DNA of 64,000 bases from Hyphomicrobiaceae bacterium (lineage in GTDB: Bacteria; Pseudomonadota; Alphaproteobacteria; Rhizobiales; Devosiaceae): NCBI GenBank assembly GCA_020638095.1, contig JACKJF010000005.1:124001-188000 (forward strand), written 5' to 3'. The notes under the pieces are model-generated. The model made no database searches. It was not told the origin of the DNA and saw nothing but the letters and a program-made list of their open reading frames with translations. The translations under genes were made by a program, and so were the position numbers. The number at the start of each line of letters is the position of its first letter. Position 1 is the stretch's first letter. This document shows, piece after piece, positions 1 through 8,109 of the stretch.

Positions 1-1
1 C

Positions 2-874
2 ACCCGCTACATCGAATATGCGAAACGCACGCTGCCGCGGAACACCGATTTTACCGGCCTCAGGGTGGTGATCGACTGCGCCAACGGCGCCGCCTACAAA
101 GTTGCGCCGGAGGCGCTTTGGGAACTTGGCGCAGAGGTCGTGCCGATCGGGGTCAGCCCGGACGGGTTCAATATCAACGACAAATGCGGTTCGACCGCGC
201 CTGAAGCCCTGTCGCACAAGGTCCGGGAAGTCAGGGCCGACATCGGCATTGCGCTCGATGGCGATGCGGATCGTGTGATCATCGTCGACGAGAAGGGCGA
301 AATCGTCGACGGTGACCAGCTGATGGCGGTGATCGCTGAAAGCTGGCACGCGCGCGGACTTCTGACCGGCGGCGGTATCGCCGCGACGGTCATGTCCAAC
401 ATGGGGCTCGAGAGTTTCCTCGCGGGTCTTGGGCTCAACATGGACCGGACCCAGGTCGGCGACCGTTACGTGCTCGAAAGCATGCGGGCCAACGGATTCA
501 ATGTTGGTGGCGAGCAGTCCGGCCACATCATTCTCAGCGATTTCACCACGACGGGCGACGGACTGGTGGCGGCGCTGCAACTCATGCTCGTGGTGCAGGC
601 CGAGGGCAAACCCGTTTCCGAGGTCTGCCGCAAGTTCGAGCGGGTGCCGCAGCTCATGCAATCGGTCAAGTTCAAAGGGTCCGATCCGCTTGGCGATACT
701 CTGGTCAGGCAGGTCATCCGTGAATCCGAGGAACGGCTCGGCGCCAAGGGCCGGCTATTGATCCGCAAGTCGGGAACCGAGCCGGTGATCCGGGTGATGG
801 GGCAGGGCGAGGATGAATCGCTGATCGCCGCCGTCGTCCGCGATATTGCGAGCGCCATCCGCAAGGTCGCCTGA
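2..874 (+). CDS. glmM: Phosphoglucosamine mutase, C-terminal part (5' end outside window)
   Basis: Converts glucosamine-6-phosphate to glucosamine-1-phosphate for UDP-GlcNAc, peptidoglycan and LPS synthesis in the cytosol. The frame is open from base 2, so the N-terminal part with the catalytic phosphoserine lies outside the window. Visible family motifs are the metal-binding loop DGDADR, a GGEQSGH sugar-binding loop and the C-terminal phosphate-binding loop [12 protein letters not shown]. These fit GlmM rather than other phosphohexomutases. The last codons before TGA are an ordinary C-terminus with no sign of decay. About 200 bases without a gene follow before the next CDS. Confidence 0.95.
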   Translation, partial: TRYIEYAKRTLPRNTDFTGLRVVIDCANGAAYKVAPEALWELGAEVVPIGVSPDGFNINDKCGSTAPEALSHKVREVRADIGIALDGDADRVIIVDEKGEIVDGDQLMAVIAESWHARGLLTGGGIAATVMSNMGLESFLAGLGLNMDRTQVGDRYVLESMRANGFNVGGEQSGHIILSDFTTTGDGLVAALQLMLVVQAEGKPVSEVCRKFERVPQLMQSVKFKGSDPLGDTLVRQVIRESEERLGAKGRLLIRKSGTEPVIRVMGQGEDESLIAAVVRDIASAIRKVA

Positions 875-1076
875 CCCGCTTCACTCGACGGTCAACTCCC
901 AAATTCGAGCCAACCAATGGACTGCCGCTCCGGGCGGCGGGCGTTGCGTTGCTTAACAAAGCCTGAAGCGGCCGTTTCCAAAAAATTAGGGTTAAGCGGT
1001 TAGGTTAATTGCGATTGAAGGTGTCCGGGGGACGCCGGACGTTGACCAGATTCGCGACCAGAAAGGAACTTGTACC

Positions 1077-1778
1077 ATGCGTAAACTGACCGCACTGACG
1101 CTTGCGGCGTTTGCCAGCGTAGCGATGTCGCCCGCATTCGCTGCTGACCTCACGCCCTACCCACCCGTTTATGTTCCCGACATTCCGCCGGTCGATTACG
1201 GCCTTGGCGGCTCGTTCTACCTGCGCGGTTCGATCGGCGGCGATATCTGGACTGCCGTCAATGGTCAGTATTGCGCCTGCGTCGCGACGTTCAATGCACC
1301 GGGCTACGGTCTCGATGGTGGTGTCGGTGTCGGCTATGAAACCGGTGACGGGCTGCGCGCGGACATCACGCTCGATTATCTCCATATCAACGGTCTGACG
1401 GCAACGACTGGCAACACGGTCAATCTGCGCTCGGGCCTGGTGATGGCCAACGCCTACTATGACTTCATGCTCGACGGCGGAGCTTCCGTCGGTGGCGGCT
1501 GGGGCGCCTATGTCGGTGCGGGTCTTGGCGCGGCCAAGAACTACTCGGAAGTCTATACCGGTGGCGGCGTGCTGCAGGCCTGGGGCACCTCGCTCGAGGC
1601 GGCTGGCGCGGTCATGGCTGGTGTCACCTACGACATGGGCAACATGGTCGCCGATGTCGGCTATCGTGGCATCTACATGAACAAGGTGATGAACCAGCCG
1701 GCCAACATCGCCAATGCCTACGTCATCAACAACAACTGGATCAACGAGATCCGCGGCACGCTGCGCTATCGCTTCTAG
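1077..1778 (+). CDS. Outer-membrane beta-barrel protein (Omp25/31-like)
   Basis: A 233-residue precursor with a clear Sec signal peptide (residues 1-22, cut after AFA-AD). A Pro/Tyr-rich linker follows, then alternating aromatic and glycine strands (YLRGSIGGD, GVGYETGDGLRAD, GAYVGAGLG) ending in RYRF. A C-terminal Phe is the typical insertion signal of outer-membrane barrels. Size and style match the small 8-strand porin-like proteins of Rhizobiales (Omp25/RopB group). AAGGAAC lies just before the ATG. It is monocistronic and followed by a strong terminator. There is an unusual Cys pair (YCAC) near residue 64. The exact role is unknown; structural membrane stability is the family expectation. 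Confidence 0.85.
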   Translation: MRKLTALTLAAFASVAMSPAFAADLTPYPPVYVPDIPPVDYGLGGSFYLRGSIGGDIWTAVNGQYCACVATFNAPGYGLDGGVGVGYETGDGLRADITLDYLHINGLTATTGNTVNLRSGLVMANAYYDFMLDGGASVGGGWGAYVGAGLGAAKNYSEVYTGGGVLQAWGTSLEAAGAVMAGVTYDMGNMVADVGYRGIYMNKVMNQPANIANAYVINNNWINEIRGTLRYRF

Positions 1779-1805
1779 CAGCGTTTCGACAAGCATTTCT
1801 GGTCA

Positions 1806-1833
1806 GGGCGGCGCCTTTACGCGCCGCCCTTTT
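1806..1833 (+). terminator. Rho-independent terminator after the outer-membrane protein
   Basis: A perfect 9-bp GC stem (GGGCGGCGC/GCGCCGCCC) with a 6-base loop is followed directly by TTTTG. It sits 27 bases after the stop codon of the upstream gene. Confidence 0.9.
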
Positions 1834-1901
1834 GTTTGATTGCGTTGAACGCCTCTGCTGAGGCAATCTGGGTGTTCGGGCGAACGGCTGGAGGCCGGGA
1901 C

Positions 1902-2708
1902 ATGGGGCGGATCGGGATAGGCGTTGGCGGCTGGAACTTCGTGCCGTGGCGCAATGGCGTCTTCTATCCGCCGGGCCTGTCGCAATCAAAGGAACTGAGC
2001 TACGCGGGTTCAAAACTGACCGCCATCGAGGTGAACGCCACTTATCGCAGTTCAATGAAGCCCGACACGTTCGCCAAGTGGGCGGATCAGGTTCCCGACG
2101 ATTTCGTCTTCACGCTCAAGGGGCCGATGTTCGCGACCAACCGGCGCGACCTTGGCGAAGGCGCGCCGTCGGTGGAGCGGTTCGTCAATTCCGGCATCGA
2201 CCGGCTGGGGTCGAAACTCGGGCCAATTAACTGGCAGTTCATGGACACGAAAAAGTTCGAAGCCGAGAATTTTGAGTGTTTTCTCAGGCTATTGCCGCCC
2301 GACGCGAACGGTGTTCCGCTGCGGCACGCGGTCGAGGTACGGCACGAGAGTTTTGCCACGGCGGAATTCGTGGCATTGGCGCGAAAATATCGTGTCGCGA
2401 TCGTGGTGGCCGCGCATGAAACCTATCCGCAAATCGCAGATCTGACGGCGCCGTTCGTCTATGCGCGCTGGCAGACGTCACGCGACAGCGAACCGCTCGG
2501 CTATCCTGACACCGATCTCACGCAACTGGCGGCTGTCGCCAAGCGTTGGGCAAAAGGCGAAGCGCCCGACGGTCTCACCTATGCCGCCGATCCGAAAGAC
2601 AGCGCGGGCGCGGGCCGTGACGTGTTCCTCTTCATGATTTCCGGCCACAAGGAGCGTAACCCCGTGGCGGCGCTGAGCCTGATCGAGCGGGCCGGGCGCG
2701 GGGCCTGA
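1902..2708 (+). CDS. DUF72 (YecE-like) family protein
   Basis: A 268-residue cytosolic protein with the DUF72 start signature GIGVGGWNF..W.. GVFYPPGL and the later IEVNATYRS, FTLKGPMFATN and AVEVRHESF segments of this TIM-barrel-like family. The biochemical function of DUF72 proteins is not established. I start it at ATG 1902 because GGAGGCCGGGA lies immediately upstream and the DUF72 homology begins at its third residue. The frame is open further upstream to about 1836, but that part overlaps the terminator stem region and looks non-coding. It converges with the downstream glycosylase gene, with 6 bases between the stops. Confidence 0.85.
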   Translation: MGRIGIGVGGWNFVPWRNGVFYPPGLSQSKELSYAGSKLTAIEVNATYRSSMKPDTFAKWADQVPDDFVFTLKGPMFATNRRDLGEGAPSVERFVNSGIDRLGSKLGPINWQFMDTKKFEAENFECFLRLLPPDANGVPLRHAVEVRHESFATAEFVALARKYRVAIVVAAHETYPQIADLTAPFVYARWQTSRDSEPLGYPDTDLTQLAAVAKRWAKGEAPDGLTYAADPKDSAGAGRDVFLFMISGHKERNPVAALSLIERAGRGA

Positions 2709-2714
2709 GAGGGC

Positions 2715-3875
2715 TCAGTCGCCGAACTGAAAAGCCGAAAAGCGGTCCAATGCCGCTTCGATCAGCGGTTTGTCGGTTTCGGGCCGCGCCTCGGCGAACC
2801 AGTGCCAGGCATTGATCTGAAGGGTTTGGGAGGGGCGGTCGGCCTTGAGGTCGAGTCCGGCGACAATGCGGTTGCCAACCAGGACCGGCAGGGTGAAATA
2901 GCCCCATTGGCGCTTTTCGGCGGGCAGATAGGCCTCGAAAATGTGATCATGGCCGAAGACGGCGCTGGTGCGCTTGCGCTGGATGATCAGCGGATCAAAG
3001 GGCGAGAGGATGTGGGCGCGGCCGGGATGAATCTCCGGCGCCTGGTTGAGCAAGACGGGCGACACGAAGAACCGGGTCTTGTCGTCACCCTCGAGGCGGC
3101 ATTCGACAAGGTCCCGGCGCTTGACGCGCCGCTCAATGCGCTCTTCGATCTCAGGCTTCTTGGCGGGCGTCAGGTGACAGATCGAATCGAGGCTGACAAA
3201 GCCTTGGGCCGTCAGGGCCCGGTCGATTTCGTAGTCACGTTTCTGCAGCCGGGTTGCGGGCTTGGGCAGTTTCTCCCAGCCGAAATGGCGTTCCATCAGG
3301 TCATAGTAGCGGTTGATGCCCTTGCGGCGGGCGATGGCGAGGCGGCCCGAATAAAAGCCGGACTGGAGCGCGTTCTTGGAGGGTTTCCGCGAGGCCCAGA
3401 GATGGGCTTTTTCGACGAGCCGGTCGTTCTGGAAATCGGCGCTGGAAAGCGGGCCTTCTTCTTCGATGCGCTTCAGGACCTTGCGAAGGTAGTAAGCATT
3501 GGACCGGCCGCCCCAGCCCTGGGGGTCGGTGCGGTGGGCGCGCATGTTGCGCGCATAGTAGGGGAAGGCTTCGATCGGCAGATAGGCGAGGGCGTGGGTC
3601 CAATATTCGAAGAGGGTTTTTTGCTCCGACTGGGCGGCATGCAGATCGGCACGGCGGTAGGCGGGGATGCGGCTGAAAAGAATATGGTGATGGCAGCGCT
3701 CGACGATGTTGATCGTATCGATCTGCACATAGCCGAGATGGCTCACGGCCCGGTGCACCGCCTCCGGGCCGGAACCGAAGGGCGCTTCCTCATTCAGCCG
3801 TTGGGCGGCGATCCAGATGTTGCGTGCGGCTTCAATGCCAAGAACGGTCGGAGCACGCGGTTTGCGGGGCGCCAT
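2715..3875 (-). CDS. YcaQ-family winged-helix DNA glycosylase (crosslink repair)
   Basis: A 386-residue protein of the HTH_42/YcaQ family. Characterised members are DNA glycosylases that unhook interstrand crosslinks and remove bulky N-alkyl purines. The hallmark segment is present: VQIDTINIVERCHHHILFSRI around residues 50-70 contains the Gln-x-Asp (QID) catalytic motif of YcaQ and its His-rich continuation. Further family blocks are FEYWTHALAYLPIEAFPYY and ILSPFDPLIIQRKR near the C-terminus. Length matches the family (about 390-410). It stands alone, convergent with the DUF72 gene. The family is clear; the substrate in this organism is inferred. Confidence 0.88.
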   Translation of the reverse strand: MAPRKPRAPTVLGIEAARNIWIAAQRLNEEAPFGSGPEAVHRAVSHLGYVQIDTINIVERCHHHILFSRIPAYRRADLHAAQSEQKTLFEYWTHALAYLPIEAFPYYARNMRAHRTDPQGWGGRSNAYYLRKVLKRIEEEGPLSSADFQNDRLVEKAHLWASRKPSKNALQSGFYSGRLAIARRKGINRYYDLMERHFGWEKLPKPATRLQKRDYEIDRALTAQGFVSLDSICHLTPAKKPEIEERIERRVKRRDLVECRLEGDDKTRFFVSPVLLNQAPEIHPGRAHILSPFDPLIIQRKRTSAVFGHDHIFEAYLPAEKRQWGYFTLPVLVGNRIVAGLDLKADRPSQTLQINAWHWFAEARPETDKPLIEAALDRFSAFQFGD

Positions 3876-4006
3876 GGGTTTGATTCTCCTTCAATCGGCC
3901 GGAGAATTGCCGCTCAAATCCTGCAAGACAAGGGAGCAATCGGCGAAATCTTGCATCTGATCGCAAGGGTTCCCACATAGGTCACGAACAGTGAAAGGGG
4001 ACGGAA

Positions 4007-4165
4007 ATGGATCGCAAGGTTATCGTTCAAAACGGGTCTGCGGGCCTGCTCTGGTTTGCCGGTTGGCTTTTTTCCATCGGTTTTCTGAAACTCGGATTCT
4101 GGCAGGGCGTTCTGGGCCTTATCGTCTGGCCCTATTTCCTCGGCGCTCATTTCGGCGGGTTCTAG
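4007..4165 (+). CDS. Small membrane protein, 52 residues
   Basis: A short open frame starting at an ATG with AGGGG 6-7 bases upstream. The product begins MDRKVIVQNGS and then holds two closely spaced hydrophobic stretches rich in Trp, Phe, Leu and Gly (about residues 13-30 and 33-48). This suggests a hairpin in the inner membrane. I do not recognise a named family. It is followed after 42 bases by the GNAT gene on the same strand and might be co-transcribed. Support comes from the Shine-Dalgarno site, the membrane profile and the lack of any competing frame. Confidence 0.6.
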   Translation: MDRKVIVQNGSAGLLWFAGWLFSIGFLKLGFWQGVLGLIVWPYFLGAHFGGF

Positions 4166-4207
4166 AAGGGTTTGACGGCGGGGCCGCACTGGCTGAAAGT
4201 GCCGGTC

Positions 4208-4783
4208 ATGACCTCGCTCAGTGTCAAGCCGCTCGTTGAAGAATCGTGGCCCGCATTTGCCGCGCTCGTTGAAGCCAACAACGGCGTCTGGGGCGGGTGC
4301 TGGTGCCTGGGGTTCCACTCCGTTCAACCCGGGTGGGGCAGTAATACCGACGTGAGCAGGCAGGCCAAGCTTGAGCGCGTGCAGAACGGCTCGACCCATT
4401 CCGCTCTGGTGTTCGACGGCGACGCTTGTGTCGGTTGGTGCCAATATGGCTCGCCAACAGAATTGCCGCGCATCAAGAACAAGAAGGCCTACGACGCCGA
4501 TCTTGTCTCTTTGCCAGACTGGCGAATTACCTGCTTTTTCGTCGGCAAGGGCCATCGCGGCAAGGGCGTCGCGGCGGCGGGGCTTAGAGGCGCGCTCGAC
4601 ATGATTGCCAAGGCCGGCGGCGGCGTGGTCGAGGGCTATCCCGAAGACACCGCTGGCCGGAAAGTCTCCGGCTCCTTCCTTTTCAACGGTGCGCTATCGA
4701 GCTTCGAACGGGAGGGCTTCGAGAAGGAGAGGATGATCGGCAAGCACAAATGGGTGGTGCGGAAGGTGGTGGCGGGCGTCTAG
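4208..4783 (+). CDS. GNAT family N-acetyltransferase
   Basis: A 191-residue cytosolic acetyltransferase. The acetyl-CoA binding motif A is visible as CFFVGKGHRGKGVAAAGLRGAL around residues 117-138 (R/Q-x-x-G-x-G/A pattern). It is preceded by the strand GWCQYG and followed by the C-terminal FEREGFEK element. N-terminal Cys/Trp-rich text (GGCWCLGFH) is typical of a subgroup of uncharacterised GNATs. ATG 4208 was chosen because homology begins at once; a TTG at 4172 would add 12 residues but has a poorly spaced ribosome site. Its stop shares the four bases CTAG with the convergent gene. Substrate unknown. Confidence 0.82.
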   Translation: MTSLSVKPLVEESWPAFAALVEANNGVWGGCWCLGFHSVQPGWGSNTDVSRQAKLERVQNGSTHSALVFDGDACVGWCQYGSPTELPRIKNKKAYDADLVSLPDWRITCFFVGKGHRGKGVAAAGLRGALDMIAKAGGGVVEGYPEDTAGRKVSGSFLFNGALSSFEREGFEKERMIGKHKWVVRKVVAGV

Positions 4784-5076
4784 CCGGGCAGGTGCCAGCG
4801 GAGCGGTTTGGTTTTCTCGCGCACCAGCGTGCCCTTTGCCTCCATGTCGAGCTGAACGCATTTGAACCACCAGCCGGCCTTGTCTCCGCCGGGAAACAGG
4901 TCGTTGGGCAGGTATTTCTTGGCTGCCAGAATGCTCTCGGACTGCGTGAGGCCGGGCGCCGAATTCGGCAGGGCCTTTTTGATGGCAGCGCACATCGCCT
5001 CATATTTGGCGCGGTCGACGCGGGTCACCCGTCCGGGTGAATTGACGTTCTGAACTTCGATCTTGTCGTCTGCCAT
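4780..5076 (-). CDS. Small conserved protein, DUF6958-like
   Basis: A 98-residue soluble protein reading MADDKIEVQNVNSPG, a VDRAKYEAM helix, then LPNDLFPGGDKAGWWFKCVQLDMEAKG and a basic C-terminus KPLRWHLPG. The block pattern resembles small conserved proteins of Rhizobiales often labelled DUF6958. That assignment is from memory and not certain. The function is unknown; the Trp pair and basic tail could suggest nucleic-acid or protein binding, but nothing proves it. The start at 5076 is preceded on the minus strand by GAGGGCAAT. The gene is divergent from serC and convergent with the GNAT gene. Confidence 0.7.
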   Translation of the reverse strand: MADDKIEVQNVNSPGRVTRVDRAKYEAMCAAIKKALPNSAPGLTQSESILAAKKYLPNDLFPGGDKAGWWFKCVQLDMEAKGTLVREKTKPLRWHLPG

Positions 5077-5117
5077 ATTGCCCTCTGTTCGACGGCGAAC
5101 TGTCGCATGAAATTCAT

Positions 5118-5146
5118 TTGACGCCAAATCTGAACAGGCGTATCCG
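5118..5146 (+). promoter_or_regulatory. Probable sigma-70 type promoter of serC
   Basis: TTGACG (5118-5123) is followed after 17 bases by TATCCG (5141-5146). Transcription would then begin near 5152-5154, exactly at the 5' side of the leader hairpin described next. The -10 box is weak by E. coli standards but acceptable for alphaproteobacteria. It is predicted from sequence only. Confidence 0.5.
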
Positions 5147-5152
5147 ACGCCC

Positions 5153-5195
5153 GGGCCATCCCTCCCCAACGAGGGACGCCCATCTGTAAGGATGG
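5153..5195 (+). ncRNA. serC leader RNA (serC motif-like), two hairpins before serC
   Basis: Between the promoter and serC lie two hairpins. The first is GGGC-TCCCTC / GAGGGA-GCCC (5153-5181, loop CCCAAC). The second is CCATC / GATGG (5180-5195), and its loop and 3' arm hold the ribosome site AAGGA. The two stems share bases 5180-5181, so they cannot form completely together. A conserved 'serC' RNA motif is known just upstream of serC in alphaproteobacteria, with two hairpins and the ribosome site in the second. Location and architecture agree. The ligand, if any, is unknown. Confidence 0.6.
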
Positions 5196-5200
5196 ATGAC

Positions 5201-6367
5201 ATGACAGATATTTTGACCGCACCGGCGGTGAAACCGGTTAATCCCAACTTCTCTTCAGGTCCCTGTTCGAAACGTCCCGGCTGGACGCTCGACGCGCTTT
5301 CGGGTGCACTGGTGGGCCGTTCGCACCGCTCCAAGCCGGCCAAGGCGCGGATCGAAAAGCTCTTGTCCCTGACGCGTGAATTGCTGGCGCTGCCGGATGA
5401 CTATCTGGTCGGCATCGTGCCGGCATCCGATACCGGCGCGGTCGAGATGGTGCTCTGGTCAATGCTCGGTGCCCGTGGCGTCGACATGCTGACATGGGAG
5501 AGTTTCGGAGCCGGCTGGGTCACCGATGTGCAAAAGCAGCTCAAGCTCTCCGACGTGCGGGTGCTCAAGGCGGGATATGGCGAATTGCCGGACCTCGGCG
5601 AAGTCGATTTCGCCCGTGACGTGGTCTTCACCTGGAACGGCACAACCTCGGGTGTCCGGGTTCCGAATGCGGACTGGATTCCGGCGGACCGCGAAGGCCT
5701 GACGATCTGCGATGCGACCTCGGCGGTTTTTGCGCAGGATCTCGATTTCTCAAAGCTCGATGTCGTCACCTATTCCTGGCAGAAAGTGCTGGGCGGCGAG
5801 GCGGCACATGGCATGCTGATCCTGTCGCCGCGCGCGGTCGAACGGCTCGAGACGTTCACCCCCGACCGGCCATTGCCGAAGATTTTCCGCATGACCAAGG
5901 GCGGCAAGCTCATGGCCGACATTTTCGAGGGTGCGACGATCAATACGATCTCGATGCTCGCGATCGAAGATGCGGTCGACGCCATGGAATGGGCCAAGAC
6001 GGTTGGCGGCCTTAGGGGTCTGCAGGCCCGGGCCGATGCCAACACGAAGGTCATCGCCGATTGGGTCGCGCGCGCCGGCTGGGCCGATTTCCTGCCGAAG
6101 GTGCCCGAGACGCGGTCGAACACATCGGTCTGTCTCTCGATCGTCGATCCGGCGGTTGCCGCGCTTGACGAAGAAAAGCGGGCGGCGTTCGCCAAGGCGC
6201 TCGTCGGTCAGCTCGACAAGGCCGGGGTTGCCTATGATATCGGCGCTTATCGCGACGCGCCTCCGGGCCTTCGCATCTGGTGCGGCTCGACGGTCGAGTC
6301 ATCCGATCTCGAAAAGCTCACGGCATGGCTCGACTTTGCCTTCGCCACCCAGAAGGCGGCGCTCTGA
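5201..6367 (+). CDS. serC: Phosphoserine aminotransferase
   Basis: PLP enzyme converting 3-phosphohydroxypyruvate and glutamate to phosphoserine, the second step of serine synthesis; also used in pyridoxal synthesis. The 388-residue protein has the family start [28 protein letters not shown], the [10 protein letters not shown] strand and the PLP lysine in SYSWQK-type [16 protein letters not shown]. It belongs to the longer alphaproteobacterial/archaeal SerC form. ATG 5201 is chosen over ATG 5192 because AAGGA ends 8 bases before it. serA follows after 158 bases that hold a palindromic repeat, so the two form a serine cassette. Confidence 0.95.
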   Translation: MTDILTAPAVKPVNPNFSSGPCSKRPGWTLDALSGALVGRSHRSKPAKARIEKLLSLTRELLALPDDYLVGIVPASDTGAVEMVLWSMLGARGVDMLTWESFGAGWVTDVQKQLKLSDVRVLKAGYGELPDLGEVDFARDVVFTWNGTTSGVRVPNADWIPADREGLTICDATSAVFAQDLDFSKLDVVTYSWQKVLGGEAAHGMLILSPRAVERLETFTPDRPLPKIFRMTKGGKLMADIFEGATINTISMLAIEDAVDAMEWAKTVGGLRGLQARADANTKVIADWVARAGWADFLPKVPETRSNTSVCLSIVDPAVAALDEEKRAAFAKALVGQLDKAGVAYDIGAYRDAPPGLRIWCGSTVESSDLEKLTAWLDFAFATQKAAL

Positions 6368-6392
6368 TCCCTTCACCCGGTTGCTGATGCAA

Positions 6393-6480
6393 CCACCCTC
6401 TCTCCCGTAGGGAGAGGGTTGACCCGGACCAACGTACCCCTGTCCTTCTCCCCTTGCGGGAGAAGGTGGCCCAAAGGGCC
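6393..6480. repeat. REP-like array of three hairpins between serC and serA
   Basis: Three inverted repeats in a row: CTCTCCC/GGGAGAG (6400-6416), CCTTCTCCC/GGGAGAAGG (6444-6466) and GGCCC/GGGCC (6468-6480). The text resembles the widespread proteobacterial extragenic repeats of the 'ccctctcccgcaagggagaggg' type. It could stabilise or terminate serC mRNA. I see only this one copy in the window. Confidence 0.7.
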
Positions 6481-6525
6481 GAATGAGGGGACTAAAATCG
6501 GCAAAATTCTCAAGGACCACACCAA

Positions 6526-8109
6526 ATGGCAAAAGTACTCGTTTCGGATCAGCTGAGCCCCACCGCGGTTCAGATCTTCAAGGACAATGGCGTCGAGGTC
6601 GACTATCTGCCGGACGTCGGCAAGGACAAGGACAAGCTCCTCGAAATCATCGGCCAGTATGACGGACTGGCCATTCGGTCAGCGACCAAGGTGACCGAGA
6701 AGGTGATCGCGGCCGCGGACAATCTCCGGGTTATCGGTCGCGCGGGGATCGGGGTCGACAATGTGGACATTCCGGCGGCGACCTCCAAGGGCATCATCGT
6801 GATGAACACGCCTTTCGGCAATTCGATCACGACGGCTGAACATGCCATCACCATGATGATGGCGCTGGCCCGGCAGATTCCGGAGGCCGACGCGTCGACC
6901 CGCGCCTCGAAGTGGGAGAAGAACCGCTTCATGGGCGTTGAGGTGACCAACAAGACCCTTGGCCTGATTGGCTGCGGCAATATCGGCTCGATCGTCGCCA
7001 ACCGGGCGCAGGGACTTCAGATGAAGGTCATCGCCTACGATCCGTTCCTCTCCCCGGAACGGGCGATGGAGCTCGGGGTCGAAAAGGTCGAACTCGACGA
7101 GCTTCTGGCGCGGGCCGATTTCATCACGCTCCACACGCCGCTGATCGATGCCACACGCAACATCCTGAACGCAAAGACTCTCGCCAAGACCAAGAAGGGC
7201 GTGAGGATCATCAATTGTGCGCGCGGCGGGCTGATCGACGAGGCGGCGCTGAAGGCGGCCCTCGAATCGGGTCAGGTCGCGGGGGCGGCGCTTGACGTGT
7301 TCGAGGTCGAGCCAGCCAATGACAATCCGCTGTTTTTGATGCCGAACGTCATCTGCACGCCGCATCTCGGGGCGTCGACGACCGAGGCCCAGGAGAATGT
7401 CGCCCTGCAGGTGGCCGAGCAGATTGCCGCCTATCTCAATACCGGCGAGATCACCAATGCGCTCAACTTCCCCTCGATCAGCGCCGAAGAGGCGCCGATC
7501 CTGACCCCGTTCGTCAAGCTTGCCGAAGTGCTCGGCTCATTTGCCGGCCAGCTGACCGAAACGGCGGTCGAGGGTGTTTCGATCGAATATCAGGGCGATG
7601 TGGCCAACATGAATACCAAGCCGATGACGGCGGCGGCCCTGGCGGGCCTTCTCCGGCCGCTGCTTGGCGACGTCAACATGGTCTCGGCGGCGGCGATCGC
7701 CAAGGATCGCGGCATCAATGTCGAGACGGTGACGCGCGAACAGACCGGTGCCTATGAAAACTACATCCGGGTGACGGTCGAAACCGAACGGCAAAAGCGC
7801 GGGGTTGCCGGCACGGTCTTTTCCAAGGGTCTGCCGCGGCTCATTCAGGTCAAGGGCATCAATATGGAGGCTGAACTCAGCCCCCACATGCTCTACATCA
7901 CCAATGAGGACAAGCCGGGCTTTATCGGTCGGCTGGGCACGCTACTCGGCGAACTCGACATCAATATCGCCAACTTCAACCTCGGTCGTCTGGAACAGGG
8001 TGGCGACGCGATCGCGTTGCTGAACGTCGACAGCGAAATCACTCCCGAGCAATTAAGGCGGATTGCCGCCATTCCGGGCGTTGTCCAGGCCAAGGCGCTG
8101 AAATTCTGA
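6526..8109 (+). CDS. serA: D-3-phosphoglycerate dehydrogenase with ACT domain
   Basis: NAD-dependent first enzyme of serine synthesis, cytosolic. The 527-residue protein is the long form: substrate and nucleotide domains (residues 1-310) with the Rossmann loop GLIGCGNIGSIVA, the catalytic RGGLIDE and the C-terminal H in TPHLGAST. An intervening ASB domain follows (about 320-450), then a C-terminal ACT domain (MLYITNEDKPGFIGRLG onward) that usually binds serine for feedback inhibition. AAGGACC precedes the ATG. Its TGA overlaps the start of the EPSP synthase gene by one base, pointing to translational coupling. Confidence 0.97.
   Translation: MAKVLVSDQLSPTAVQIFKDNGVEVDYLPDVGKDKDKLLEIIGQYDGLAIRSATKVTEKVIAAADNLRVIGRAGIGVDNVDIPAATSKGIIVMNTPFGNSITTAEHAITMMMALARQIPEADASTRASKWEKNRFMGVEVTNKTLGLIGCGNIGSIVANRAQGLQMKVIAYDPFLSPERAMELGVEKVELDELLARADFITLHTPLIDATRNILNAKTLAKTKKGVRIINCARGGLIDEAALKAALESGQVAGAALDVFEVEPANDNPLFLMPNVICTPHLGASTTEAQENVALQVAEQIAAYLNTGEITNALNFPSISAEEAPILTPFVKLAEVLGSFAGQLTETAVEGVSIEYQGDVANMNTKPMTAAALAGLLRPLLGDVNMVSAAAIAKDRGINVETVTREQTGAYENYIRVTVETERQKRGVAGTVFSKGLPRLIQVKGINMEAELSPHMLYITNEDKPGFIGRLGTLLGELDINIANFNLGRLEQGGDAIALLNVDSEITPEQLRRIAAIPGVVQAKALKF

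Noticed and set aside
2802..3980. Long plus-strand frame of 392 codons opposite the YcaQ-like gene
   Set aside because: It is antisense to a gene with clear family motifs and shows only Gly/Val/Ala-rich text typical of shadow frames in high-GC DNA.
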